64,000 bases of DNA from Streptomyces spinoverrucosus. Its GTDB lineage: Bacteria > Actinomycetota > Actinomycetes > Streptomycetales > Streptomycetaceae. The notes under the pieces were generated by a model, which saw nothing but the letters and a program-made list of their open reading frames with translations, did no database searches and was not told the origin of the DNA. Shown here one piece after another: positions 16,517 to 24,662 of this stretch (position 1 is its first letter; each line of letters begins with the position of its first letter). The DNA is taken from the NCBI RefSeq assembly GCF_006539505.1, contig NZ_BJND01000040.1, positions 1 through 64,000 of the forward strand, in the 5' to 3' direction. Both the position numbers and the translations under genes were made by a program.

Positions 16517-17440
16517 TCAGGAGGATGCGGAGGGGGCGTCGCTCGGAGGCGTGCCGCCCTCCCCGCCGCCGCCCGCGCCGGTGTTCTCGGCGTCGGGGTC
16601 GATGGCGAAGGTGAGGAAGCCCTTGTAACCACGGGACGGGTCGGCCTTCTTGACCGCCTTCAGGGTGAGCAGGCCGCCGACGGCGCCGCCACCGTCGTAG
16701 ACCATGTCGTTGTCGAGGGTGGTGTAGCTGCCGGTGTGCTGGGAGTACGGCTCCAGGGTGAAGATCTCCTGGGCGATCTCGTCGTCGAAGAACAGCTGGC
16801 CGGTGTAGTTGACCTTGCCGCCCTCGTAGGTGCCGTCCTCCTTCTCGCCGCCCGTGTGCACCTTGACGTGGATGTGGCAGGTGCGCGGGGTGTACCAGCC
16901 GGGGAAGATCGTCTCGAACTTGACCACCCCGTTGGCATTGGCGATCTGGTAACCACGCAGGTAGGTGTTGTCGTTGGCGGTGGAGCCGTCCTCGCTCTCG
17001 GCGGGGGCCGAGCCGCCGGGGTTGGCGGTGGTGTAGCCGGAGTAGTAGCCCCAGGCGTCGCAGTGCCAGATCTCCACGGCCGCGCCGGGGACGGGGGTGC
17101 AGCCGTCGGTGGCGTCGACGACGGTCAGGCGCAGCGTCAGCGGGACGCCGCTCTTGCCCTCGGTGATGTCCTTGCGCACCAAGGCACCGTCGAGGTAGTA
17201 GGGGCCCTCTGTGACGCTCGACATCAGCTGCATGCAGGTGCTGGAGCTGGTCGAGGTCGCGGAGGCTGTGGTGGCCGTGGCGGTCGTGGCGGTCGTGGTC
17301 CCGGTCGTCTCGGCGTAGGCCGTCTGGTATCCGGCGACGCCGAGGCCGCCGGCCACGACCGTGCCGCCGGTGACCGCGATGGCCCGGCGCCGGGTGATCG
17401 AGGTGTCTTTGTGGGTTCCCTGCTGGTGATTCTCCGTCAT
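16517..17440 (-). CDS. Exported (Tat) intradiol ring-cleavage dioxygenase
   Basis: The 307-residue protein starts with a twin-arginine signal (SITRRRAIAVTGG, then a hydrophobic stretch to AYAE near residue 44) and a Thr/Ser/Ala-rich linker. The catalytic domain carries the four non-haem Fe(III) ligands of intradiol dioxygenases: Tyr in DAWGYYSGY, Tyr in FPGWYTP and the two His of CHIHVKVH. It opens catechol rings between the hydroxyls; export suggests attack on lignin- or plant-derived aromatics outside the cell. The tail is Gly/Ser-rich. No other aromatic catabolism genes are adjacent. Confidence 0.9.
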   Translation of the reverse strand: MTENHQQGTHKDTSITRRRAIAVTGGTVVAGGLGVAGYQTAYAETTGTTTATTATATTASATSTSSSTCMQLMSSVTEGPYYLDGALVRKDITEGKSGVPLTLRLTVVDATDGCTPVPGAAVEIWHCDAWGYYSGYTTANPGGSAPAESEDGSTANDNTYLRGYQIANANGVVKFETIFPGWYTPRTCHIHVKVHTGGEKEDGTYEGGKVNYTGQLFFDDEIAQEIFTLEPYSQHTGSYTTLDNDMVYDGGGAVGGLLTLKAVKKADPSRGYKGFLTFAIDPDAENTGAGGGGEGGTPPSDAPSASS

Positions 17441-17542
17441 GGGCAGGAACGTAGGGAGGTCACCAGTCAGGGAGTTGGGGCCCGGCTGAGCGTGGCCTGT
17501 GAATGCCGAGGGAGCTTCCCCGACTGGGCCGCTGCTTCAGCG

Positions 17543-17992
17543 CTACACCGCCATCAGCGGCGCGTCCTCTCTCCACTTGAGGATCTTGTCGAAGCTCACC
17601 ACGGCCCCGTCCCGGCCGGGGTTGTTGCCGATGTGGACGTGGTCGGCCAGTTCCTCGATGAGGCACAGGCCGCGGCCGTGCTCGGCGTCGGTGCGGGCGG
17701 GAAGCGGACGCGGGTGGGGGCGGGCGAAGCCCGGGCCGGAGTCGGTGACCTCGATGCGGCACTTCTCGCCGTCGAGATAGGCGGTGACCCGGTACGCCCC
17801 CGAGGAGCTGCCGTGTGCGGTGTCCCCGCCGTGCTCCACGGCGTTCGCGCAGGCCTCGGTGAGGGCGACGGAGAGGTCGTAGGAGACATCGGGGTCGACG
17901 CCCGCCGTCTCCATCGTGCCGAGCAGCAGGCGCCGGGCGAGCGGCACGCTCGCGGCTTCGCGCCGCAGATGGAGTGACCACCAGATGCTCAT
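17543..17992 (-). CDS. RsbW-like ATP-binding protein
   Basis: The 149-residue protein is a minimal GHKL-type kinase with an N-box (LTEACANAVEHGGD), a G1 motif (EVTDSGPGFARP) and a G2 motif (HGRGLCLIEELAD). These proteins typically bind sigma factors or phosphorylate anti-anti-sigma partners. No partner gene is adjacent. It is divergent from the membrane protein gene at 18261, with a 268-bp shared promoter region. Confidence 0.85.
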   Translation of the reverse strand: MSIWWSLHLRREAASVPLARRLLLGTMETAGVDPDVSYDLSVALTEACANAVEHGGDTAHGSSSGAYRVTAYLDGEKCRIEVTDSGPGFARPHPRPLPARTDAEHGRGLCLIEELADHVHIGNNPGRDGAVVSFDKILKWREDAPLMAV

Positions 17993-18260
17993 GCTCCAGC
18001 CTCCTGGCCGCGGCTCGACATACCGTTACGTATTACCGCGCGTACGCGTATGTAAGCGCGGATTCAACGTGATGCCGCCCATACGGGGGATGTGCTGAGT
18101 GTGGCCGGCGGTGTATGTGGGACCTGAGTGTTCCAGACGGGTGACCGGCGGTAGCAGGCGCGCCGGGCAGACCGGCACAGAAGGGGACCTTCCGGATCGT
18201 ACGGAATCTTGCGGACCTGCCGTATGGCCGCGATAAGCCCAGTGCGATGATGAGCCCGCC

Positions 18261-19067
18261 ATGTCTGCCCCCCACCCGCGCACAGCGCGCCCCGGAGCCG
18301 GGCTCCGGATACTGCGGGCCGCGGTCTTCGCCGCGGTCTGCGTCGTGCTGTCCGGGGCCGGGCACGCCATCGCCTCCTGCGCCACGGTTCCGCTGTGGAC
18401 GCTGGGCGCGGGGTTCCTGGGCGTGCTCGCGGTCGCGGTGCCGCTCGCCGGGCGGGCGCGCTCGCTACCGGGGATCGCTGCGCTGCTGGCGGTCGGACAG
18501 ACCGTGCTGCACACGCTGTTCGGGCTGGGGCAGCACGGTACGGCGGCGACCGATGCCGCACACAGCGACGCCACGCTGGTCGCGCAGGCCGCCCGGCTGG
18601 TGTGTGGAACGACGGCGGCGGCGCTCAGTCCGGCGCAGGCGCAGCGGATCCTCGTAGAGGCCCGGCTGTATCAGCCCGAACAGGGTGGGCACGCCGGGCA
18701 GCACCCGGACGCCATGTCCGCCACCGCCGACCCCTCCGCCGCGCTGCTGCCGTCCCTGCCCATGCTGCTCGTTCACGTCCTCGCGGCGGTCGTCGCGGGC
18801 TGGCTGCTGCGCCGCGGGGACCTCGCCCTGCTGCGGATCGCCGAGCTCTCGGCGCATTCGGTCGCGGAGGGGGCGCCCGTACGATCCCTGCGCGCGGCGT
18901 TCGCGCTGGCGCGCGCCCTGCGTGCCGGGCTCCTGGGGACGCCGGACGCCCGCCCGCGCTTCCGGTGCGCTCCCGCACGCGCGGTACCCGAGCCTCGTAC
19001 CACGGCACTCCAGCACACGGTGATCCGGCGGGGACCGCCTGCCGCCGTGCTCGTTCTCGCTGCCTGA
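18261..19067 (+). CDS. Integral membrane protein at the head of the copper cluster
   Basis: The 268-residue protein has predicted spans at about residues 18-38, 46-63, 70-90 and 170-190. The loop between spans 3 and 4 contains several His (AAHSDAT, GGHAGQHPDAM). The C-terminal part is Arg/Ala-rich and cytoplasmic. The His-rich loop and the position directly upstream of ycnI and sco suggest a role in copper handling at the membrane, but I recognise no characterised family. Confidence 0.7.
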   Translation: MSAPHPRTARPGAGLRILRAAVFAAVCVVLSGAGHAIASCATVPLWTLGAGFLGVLAVAVPLAGRARSLPGIAALLAVGQTVLHTLFGLGQHGTAATDAAHSDATLVAQAARLVCGTTAAALSPAQAQRILVEARLYQPEQGGHAGQHPDAMSATADPSAALLPSLPMLLVHVLAAVVAGWLLRRGDLALLRIAELSAHSVAEGAPVRSLRAAFALARALRAGLLGTPDARPRFRCAPARAVPEPRTTALQHTVIRRGPPAAVLVLAA

Positions 19068-19130
19068 CGCGACGCGCGCCGCCACTTCCTTCCGTGGGCC
19101 GCCGCCGTCGCGCGGCACGCGCGCGTACCT

Positions 19131-19189
19131 CTCGTTTTCCGCGAGGCTCGTATTCCGCAAGGCTCGTATTCCGCGAGGCTCGTTTTCCG
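19131..19189. repeat. Tandem 16-bp repeats upstream of ycnI
   Basis: Three units at 19142-19157 (CGAGGCTCGTATTCCG), 19158-19173 (one change) and 19174-19189 (one change) follow a partial unit at 19131-19141. They lie between the membrane protein gene and ycnI. A nearby GCACGCGCGCGTACC word also occurs twice around the array. Confidence 0.8.
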
Positions 19190-19270
19190 TGGGGCCCTCA
19201 ACAGGCACCCGCACGCGCGCGTACCCCTCTTCACCAACGGAATCTCACTCGAAGTGGAGTGCTCATCGCC

Positions 19271-20017
19271 ATGAAGGCTTCCCGTCTCGCCGCCGCCGGT
19301 GCCGTCGCCGTCTCGGCCGTCTTCGTCCTGTCCACCCCCTGCTTCGCGCACGTCACCGTGCAGCCGGAGGGCACGGCCGCCAAGGGCGGCTACGCGGTCG
19401 TCGACTTCAAGGTCCCCAACGAGCGCGACAACGCCTCGACCACCAAGCTGGAGGTCAGCTTCCCGACCGAGCACCCGCTGTCGTCGGTGATGCCTGAGCC
19501 GGTGCCGGGCTGGGAGGCCAAGGTCACCAAGTCCACGCTGGACAAGCCGATCGAGGCGCACGGGCAGCAGATCACCGAGGCGGTCACCAAGGTCACCTGG
19601 ACCGCCGACGGCAAGGGCATCGAGCCGGGCTACTTCCAGAAGTTCCCCGTCTCCGTGGGCGCCCTGCCCGAGGACGCCGACGAACTCGTCTTCAAGGCGA
19701 TCCAGACGTACTCCAACGACGAGGTCGTGCGCTGGATCGAGGTGCCGCAGGAGGGCCAGGAGGAGCCGGAGAACCCGGCGCCCGTGCTGGAGTTGTCCGC
19801 CGCCGAGGACGACCACCACGGCTCCGGGTCCACGGCCTCCGACGAGCCCTCCGACGACGCCTCGGCCGCCGCCGCCAACACCACCGCCGAGGCCGCCGAG
19901 CCGGCCGACAGCACCGACACCACCGCCCGTGTCCTCGGCGTCGTCGGCATCGTCGTCGGCGCGGCCGGTGTGGCGTACGGCGTCCTGGCCGGCCGCCGGC
20001 GCGACACCACCGCCTGA
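19271..20017 (+). CDS. ycnI: YcnI-like copper-associated membrane protein (DUF1775)
   Basis: The 248-residue protein has a signal peptide ending at CFA-HVTVQPEG. This leaves an N-terminal His on the mature chain, the residue used with a conserved Trp for copper binding in YcnI. The DUF1775 domain covers about residues 26-175, an acidic Ser/Ala-rich linker follows, and one C-terminal span (VVGIVVGAAGVAYGVLAG) anchors it to the membrane. The ATG at 19271 follows GGAG. It is placed with Sco, PCuAC and CopCD, the usual partners for extracytoplasmic copper delivery. Confidence 0.9.
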   Translation: MKASRLAAAGAVAVSAVFVLSTPCFAHVTVQPEGTAAKGGYAVVDFKVPNERDNASTTKLEVSFPTEHPLSSVMPEPVPGWEAKVTKSTLDKPIEAHGQQITEAVTKVTWTADGKGIEPGYFQKFPVSVGALPEDADELVFKAIQTYSNDEVVRWIEVPQEGQEEPENPAPVLELSAAEDDHHGSGSTASDEPSDDASAAAANTTAEAAEPADSTDTTARVLGVVGIVVGAAGVAYGVLAGRRRDTTA

Positions 20018-20065
20018 CGCCTCCCCCTCCGACGGTGTGCGCGGGGGCGCACGGCACGTGTCCTA

Positions 20066-20131
20066 CGACCCGTTAGGCATCGCCGCACGACCTGTTAGGC
20101 ATCGCCGCACGAGCCGTAAGGCATCGCTGCA
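20066..20131. repeat. Three tandem 22-bp repeats upstream of sco
   Basis: The units lie at 20066-20087, 20088-20109 and 20110-20131, with consensus core GTTAGGCATCGCCGCACGA. The first two differ at one base and the third at four. They lie 45 bp upstream of the sco start codon, between ycnI and sco, and may carry a regulator site or be slippage products. Confidence 0.85.
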
Positions 20132-20176
20132 CGCCCCCGGCGTACGCCGGATATCTCACATCTGGGAAATTTTTCT

Positions 20177-20830
20177 ATGCGCAAGAAGACGTTCGCGGCG
20201 GCCGCGCTGCTCGCCGCCGCCTCCCTGACCCTGTCCGCCTGCGGCGGCGGTGGTGAAGACGCCGGTTCGCCCGTCTCCGTGGTCTCCGAGGACGCGGGCT
20301 CCGACAAGGCGGCCACCGTCCTCGACCAGCCGTTCGAGAAGCCCGATCTGGTGCTGACCGACACGAAGGGCGAGAAGTACGACCTCCGCAAGGAGACCGC
20401 GGGCAAGCCGACGCTGATCTACTTCGGCTACACCAACTGCCCCGACGTGTGCCCGCTGACGATGAACAACATCGCCGTCGCCAAGACCAAGCTGCCCAAG
20501 GCGGAGCAGGACGAGCTGCGGATCGTGTTCGTCACCACCGACCCGGACCGGGACACCCCGGCCGCGCTCGGCAAGTGGCTCAAGGGCATCGATCCCCAAG
20601 TCATCGGCCTGACCGGCGACTTCGACACCATCCAGGCCGCCGCCCGCACGCTCGGCATCACCATCGAGCCGCCGCACAAGGAGAAGGGCAAGATCGTCTC
20701 CACGCACGGCACCCAGGTCGTCGCCTTCTCGCCGAAGACCGACGCGGGGTACGTGCTCTACGGCGAGGACGCCACCGTCGACGACTACATCAAGGACCTC
20801 CCCAAGCTCGTCAAGGGGGAGAAGCCGTGA
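20177..20830 (+). CDS. sco: Sco family copper chaperone lipoprotein
   Basis: The 217-residue lipoprotein has a lipobox (LSAC, Cys22) and a thioredoxin-like Sco domain. The copper ligands are visible: Cys88 and Cys92 in NCPDVCP and His177 in STHGTQ. Sco proteins deliver copper to the CuA site of cytochrome oxidase and, in Streptomyces lividans, are needed for GlxA maturation and development. The gene overlaps the next one by 4 bp (GTGA), so production of the two chaperones is coupled. Confidence 0.93.
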   Translation: MRKKTFAAAALLAAASLTLSACGGGGEDAGSPVSVVSEDAGSDKAATVLDQPFEKPDLVLTDTKGEKYDLRKETAGKPTLIYFGYTNCPDVCPLTMNNIAVAKTKLPKAEQDELRIVFVTTDPDRDTPAALGKWLKGIDPQVIGLTGDFDTIQAAARTLGITIEPPHKEKGKIVSTHGTQVVAFSPKTDAGYVLYGEDATVDDYIKDLPKLVKGEKP

Positions 20831-21306
20831 GGCGTACGGCGGTGACGGCGGCCCTGCTGACCGGGGCGCTGGCGCTCGCGGGGTGCGGTTCGGACTCGGC
20901 GGCGGACTCCAAAGCGGAATCGAAGGCGGGCTCGAAGGCGGAAATCTCCGTCAGCGCCGCCTATATGCCGCAGCCCGTCTCGGACTCCATGGCGGCGGGC
21001 TTTCTGACCATCGCCAACAAGGGCGGTACGGCCGACGCGTTGACCTCCGTGACCAGCGACATCGGCGAGGTGACCGTGCACGAGACGGTCGACTCGGCGA
21101 TGCAGGAGGTCAAGGAACTCCCGGTGCCCGCACACGGAGAACTCGTGCTGAAGAGCGGCGGAAACCATCTGATGTTCGAGAAGCTGAAGCGCAAGCCGAA
21201 GCAGGGCGAGACGGTCTCCGTCGAACTGCACTTCGCCCAGTCCGACCCCGTCACGGTGAAGATGCCGGTGAAGTCCGCGACGTACACCCCGCATTCCGGG
21301 CACTGA
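20827..21306 (+). CDS. PCuAC/ECuC periplasmic copper chaperone lipoprotein
   Basis: The 159-residue protein has a lipobox at Cys20 (LAGC) and the PCuAC copper motif with exact spacing: His85, Met92, then His114 and Met116 (M-x21-HxM). This domain binds Cu(I) outside the membrane and passes it to Sco. The GTG start at 20827 overlaps the sco stop. In S. lividans the equivalent protein ECuC acts with Sco, and the same pairing is seen here. Confidence 0.93.
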   Translation: MRRTAVTAALLTGALALAGCGSDSAADSKAESKAGSKAEISVSAAYMPQPVSDSMAAGFLTIANKGGTADALTSVTSDIGEVTVHETVDSAMQEVKELPVPAHGELVLKSGGNHLMFEKLKRKPKQGETVSVELHFAQSDPVTVKMPVKSATYTPHSGH

Positions 21307-21318
21307 GGGAGGACCACC

Positions 21319-23262
21319 TTGACACCGACCATCGCTCCCCGCGTCCGGAGCCTGGTGCTGCTGCTCCTGGCCGCCGCCGGGCTGCTCCTCGGCGGCGCCG
21401 CACCCGCCTCCGCGCATGCCGCGCTGACCGGCAGCGACCCCCAGCAGGGGGCGGTGGTCGACAAGGCCCCGGCGCAGGTCTCGCTCACCTTCTCCGAAAC
21501 CGTCTCGCTCTCCGACGATTCGCTCCAGGTGCTCGACCCCAAGGGCAAGCGGGCCGACACCGGCGAGGCGAGCAACGTCAGCGGGACGACGTACGCCGTG
21601 AAACTGCACTCGGGCCTGCCCGACGGCACGTACACGGTGGCCTATCAGGTGGTGTCCGCCGACAGCCATCCCGTCTCCGGCGCCTACACCTTCTCCATCG
21701 GCGCGCCCTCCTCGACCTCCGTCTCGGTGACCGAGCAGACGGCCGGGGGCGGGGTCGTCGGGTGGCTGTACGGATTCGGGCGGTATGTGTCGTACGCCGG
21801 GTTCATTCTGCTGGCGGGCGGGGCCGCCTTCGTCCTGGCGTGCTGGCCGCGCGGCTCGGGCGTGCGGGCGGTGCAGCGGCTCGTCGTCTCCGGGTGGGTG
21901 ACCCTCACGGCGGCGACATTGGGGCTGCTGTTGCTGCGCGGCTCGTACACGCGATCCGGGGCGCTCGGCGAGGTCTTCGACCTCGATCTGCTCGGGCAGG
22001 TGCTGCAGACCAAGACGGGGGCGGCGCTGGTCTCGCGGTTGCTGCTGCTCGCGGCGGCGGCGTTGTTCATCGCCGTGCTCTTCGGGGCGTACGACAAACG
22101 GGACGACGACGAGAAGCGGGATCTGACGTTCGGGCTGGCGCTCGGCGGGGGTGTCGTGGCCGCGGGGATCGCCGCGAGCTGGGCGATGGCCGAGCACGCG
22201 TCCACTGGGTTGCAGCCGGGGATCGCGATGCCGGTGGACGTGGTGCATCTGCTGGCGGTGGCGGCCTGGCTCGGTGGGCTGAGCGCGCTGCTCGTCTCCC
22301 TGTACTGGGCGCCGGCGGAGACTCCGCTTCAGGCGAGTGCGGTACGGCGGTTCTCGCAGGTCGCCTTCGGCAGTGTGATCGCGCTGGTCGCGACCGGCCT
22401 CTACCAGTCGTGGCGGCAGGTCGGCTCCTGGTCGGCGCTCACCGGGACGCAGTACGGCCAGTTGCTGCTGGTCAAGGTGGGGCTGGTGGTGCTGCTGGTC
22501 GGCGTCGCGTGGATTTCGCGGCGGTGGACCGGGCGGTTGGCGGACGCCGTGGTCGCTGGTGGGGTGGGGAAGCGGCGGGAGCGAGCCGAGGCCGCGGCGC
22601 GGTCGACTTCCGGTGGCGGCTCCAAGGGGGCGTCGACTTCGAGTGGCGGCTCCAAGGGCGCCGGGCCCGGTTCCGGGGATTCCAAGCGGGCCGCCCAGCT
22701 CGCGCGGCAGCGGGCCGCCGTGGACGTGGCCCGGCAGAAGCGCGAGCGGGACGCCGATCCGAACCGCTACGGGCTGCGCCGCTCGGTGCTGGCCGAGGCG
22801 GGCGTCGCGGTGGTCCTGCTCGCGGTGACGACCGTTCTGACGTCCACCGAGCCGGGGCGCACCGTGGAGGAAGCCGAGGCGGCCGCCGCGTCCTCGTCGT
22901 CCGCCGCGGCCTCGGCCGCCGGGGTGGTCACCCTGGACATGGCCTTCGACACGGGCGGCACGGACGGCAAGGGCGTCGTACGGGTCGACATCGACCCCGC
23001 GCGCGTGGGCGGCAACGAGATGCATGTCTACGTACAGCGCCCCAATGGGCGGGCCTTCGACATCCCCGAGGTGAAGGTCGCCTTCACCCTGGAGTCCAAG
23101 AACATCGGGCCCTTGCCCGTCACCCCCGACCACATCACCACCGGACACTGGTCGGCCAGCGGAGTGCAGATCCCCATGGCGGGCGAATGGAAGATCGCCG
23201 TGACCGTGCGGACCTCCGACATCGACCAGGTGACCATCTCCAAGAACGCGCAGATCGGCTGA
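21319..23262 (+). CDS. CopC-CopD fusion copper protein (YcnJ-like)
   Basis: The 647-residue protein has a signal peptide ending at ASA, a CopC domain (about 33-127) with the mature N-terminal His of HAALTGSDP and the later DSHPVSG, and a multi-span CopD domain (about 147-400). A Gly/Ser/Lys linker precedes a further span and a C-terminal extracytoplasmic domain (about 530-647, EMHVYVQRPNGRAFD and later HWSASGVQIPMAGEW). It probably imports or handles copper across the membrane. The TTG start follows GAGGGAGGACC. It lies 12 bp after the chaperone gene. Confidence 0.9.
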   Translation: MTPTIAPRVRSLVLLLLAAAGLLLGGAAPASAHAALTGSDPQQGAVVDKAPAQVSLTFSETVSLSDDSLQVLDPKGKRADTGEASNVSGTTYAVKLHSGLPDGTYTVAYQVVSADSHPVSGAYTFSIGAPSSTSVSVTEQTAGGGVVGWLYGFGRYVSYAGFILLAGGAAFVLACWPRGSGVRAVQRLVVSGWVTLTAATLGLLLLRGSYTRSGALGEVFDLDLLGQVLQTKTGAALVSRLLLLAAAALFIAVLFGAYDKRDDDEKRDLTFGLALGGGVVAAGIAASWAMAEHASTGLQPGIAMPVDVVHLLAVAAWLGGLSALLVSLYWAPAETPLQASAVRRFSQVAFGSVIALVATGLYQSWRQVGSWSALTGTQYGQLLLVKVGLVVLLVGVAWISRRWTGRLADAVVAGGVGKRRERAEAAARSTSGGGSKGASTSSGGSKGAGPGSGDSKRAAQLARQRAAVDVARQKRERDADPNRYGLRRSVLAEAGVAVVLLAVTTVLTSTEPGRTVEEAEAAAASSSSAAASAAGVVTLDMAFDTGGTDGKGVVRVDIDPARVGGNEMHVYVQRPNGRAFDIPEVKVAFTLESKNIGPLPVTPDHITTGHWSASGVQIPMAGEWKIAVTVRTSDIDQVTISKNAQIG

Positions 23263-23270
23263 ACATCACC

Positions 23271-24611
23271 ATGGCTGAGCACATGGCCGACCACACGGCT
23301 GACCAGTCCCTTCCGAAGGCTCGCACCGCCGGGACGCCTGAGACGTCTGAGACGCCTCCAATGGGGGCCGTTTCAGCGGACGCCCTCCCCAGGGAGGGCC
23401 TCTCGCGGCGGGCGCTGCTCGGTACTGCCGGTGCCACCGGGCTGGTCCTGGGTGCGGCGGGCGGTGCCGTCGGGTACGCCGCCGCGCCCGCGCAGGCGAC
23501 GCCGCTCACCTCGCTGGGAGCCGACCAGGTGATGTTTCACGGGAAACATCAGCCCGGGATCACCTCGCCGATGCAGGCGCGCGGCCACCTCGTCGCCTTC
23601 GACCTGGCGGCCGGCGCGGGCCGCAAGGAGGCGGCCGCGCTGCTGCGCCGCTGGTCGGAGACGGCCCGGCGGCTGATGGCGGGCGAGCCCGCGAGGGACG
23701 GCGACACGGATGTGGCGCGGGACGCCGGGCCGTCGTCGCTGACGATCACCTTCGGGTTCGGGCACAGCTTCTTCGGCCGCACGGGCCTGGAGAAGCAGCG
23801 CCCGGTCGCCCTCGATCCGCTGCCCGCCTTCTCCTCCGACCAGCTCGACAAGGCACGCAGCGACGGCGACCTGTGGGTGCAGATCGGTGCGAACGACGCC
23901 CTGGTCGCCTTTCACGCCCTGCGCGCGATCCAGAAGGACGCGGGCAGCGCGGCCCGGGTCCGCTGGCAGATGAACGGCTTCAACCGGTCGCCGGGGGCCA
24001 CGGCCCACCCCATGACGGCTCGCAACCTGATGGGCCAGATCGACGGCACGCGGAATCCGAAGCCGACGGAACCCGACTTCGACCGGCGGATCTTCGTGCC
24101 GGAGTCCGGTGCGGCCGACCCGGCATGGATGGCGGGCGGCTCCTACGCCGTCGCACGCCGCATCCGCATGCTCCTCGACGACTGGGAGCGGCTCTCGCTC
24201 AAGGACCAGGAGGACGTCATCGGGCGGCGCAAATCCGACGGGGCGCCGCTGTCGGGCGGGTCCGAGACGACAGAGATGGACCTGGAGAAGACGGACGCCG
24301 AGGGCAACCTGGTCGTCCCGATCAACGCGCACGCCCGGATCAGCCGACCCGACCAGAACGGGGGTGCGGCGATGCTGCGGCGTCCGTTCTCGTACCACGA
24401 CGGCTTCGACGGGGACGGGGTGCCGGACGCGGGGCTGCTGTTCATCTGCTGGCAGGCGGATCCGCTGCGGGGGTTCGTGACCGTGCAGCGGAAGCTGGAC
24501 CGGGGGGACGCGCTGTCGCGGTTCATCCGGCATGAGGCGAGCGGGCTGTTCGCCGTGCCGGGTGGGGCGGCGGAGGGCGAGTATGTGGGGCAGGCGTTGC
24601 TGGAGGGGTGA
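23271..24611 (+). CDS. dtpA: Tat-exported dye-decolorizing peroxidase DtpA
   Basis: The 446-residue haem peroxidase has a twin-arginine signal (LSRRALLGTAG, Arg46-Arg47). The DyP hallmark GQIDGTRNP has catalytic Asp258, the proximal haem ligand is probably His354 (NAHARISRP), and a distal Arg lies at about 370 (MLRRPFSY). In S. lividans DtpA is a Tat substrate needed with Sco and ECuC for maturation of the copper radical oxidase GlxA, and the same gene set occurs here. The 8-bp gap to the copCD stop has no strong ribosome site, suggesting coupled translation. A near-parS sequence at 23534 encodes residues MFHGKH. Confidence 0.92.
   Translation: MAEHMADHTADQSLPKARTAGTPETSETPPMGAVSADALPREGLSRRALLGTAGATGLVLGAAGGAVGYAAAPAQATPLTSLGADQVMFHGKHQPGITSPMQARGHLVAFDLAAGAGRKEAAALLRRWSETARRLMAGEPARDGDTDVARDAGPSSLTITFGFGHSFFGRTGLEKQRPVALDPLPAFSSDQLDKARSDGDLWVQIGANDALVAFHALRAIQKDAGSAARVRWQMNGFNRSPGATAHPMTARNLMGQIDGTRNPKPTEPDFDRRIFVPESGAADPAWMAGGSYAVARRIRMLLDDWERLSLKDQEDVIGRRKSDGAPLSGGSETTEMDLEKTDAEGNLVVPINAHARISRPDQNGGAAMLRRPFSYHDGFDGDGVPDAGLLFICWQADPLRGFVTVQRKLDRGDALSRFIRHEASGLFAVPGGAAEGEYVGQALLEG
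23534..23547. other. parS-like site, one mismatch
   Basis: GTTTCACGGGAAAC differs from the parS consensus GTTTCACGTGAAAC at one position. It lies inside the dtpA coding sequence. Binding by ParB is likely weaker than at the perfect sites at 37167, 43992, 44030 and 46952. Confidence 0.5.
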
Positions 24612-24662
24612 CTGGTGCTTCGGGCGCACTCCTTGGACCCGGGGGCCCATTAGGGTGAGGAC

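Noticed and set aside
18068..18260. CsoR-type copper operator before the copper cluster
   Set aside because: I looked for the G-tract palindromes of CsoR sites and found none convincing in this spacer.
19131..20131. CRISPR-like arrays
   Set aside because: The repeats are contiguous without spacers, too few and too short, and there are no cas genes. They are simple tandem repeats.
20883..24611. 1242-codon open frame on the plus strand through the copper cluster
   Set aside because: Only its last third is real (dtpA from 23271). The rest is out of frame with the PCuAC and CopCD genes, which have convincing motifs.
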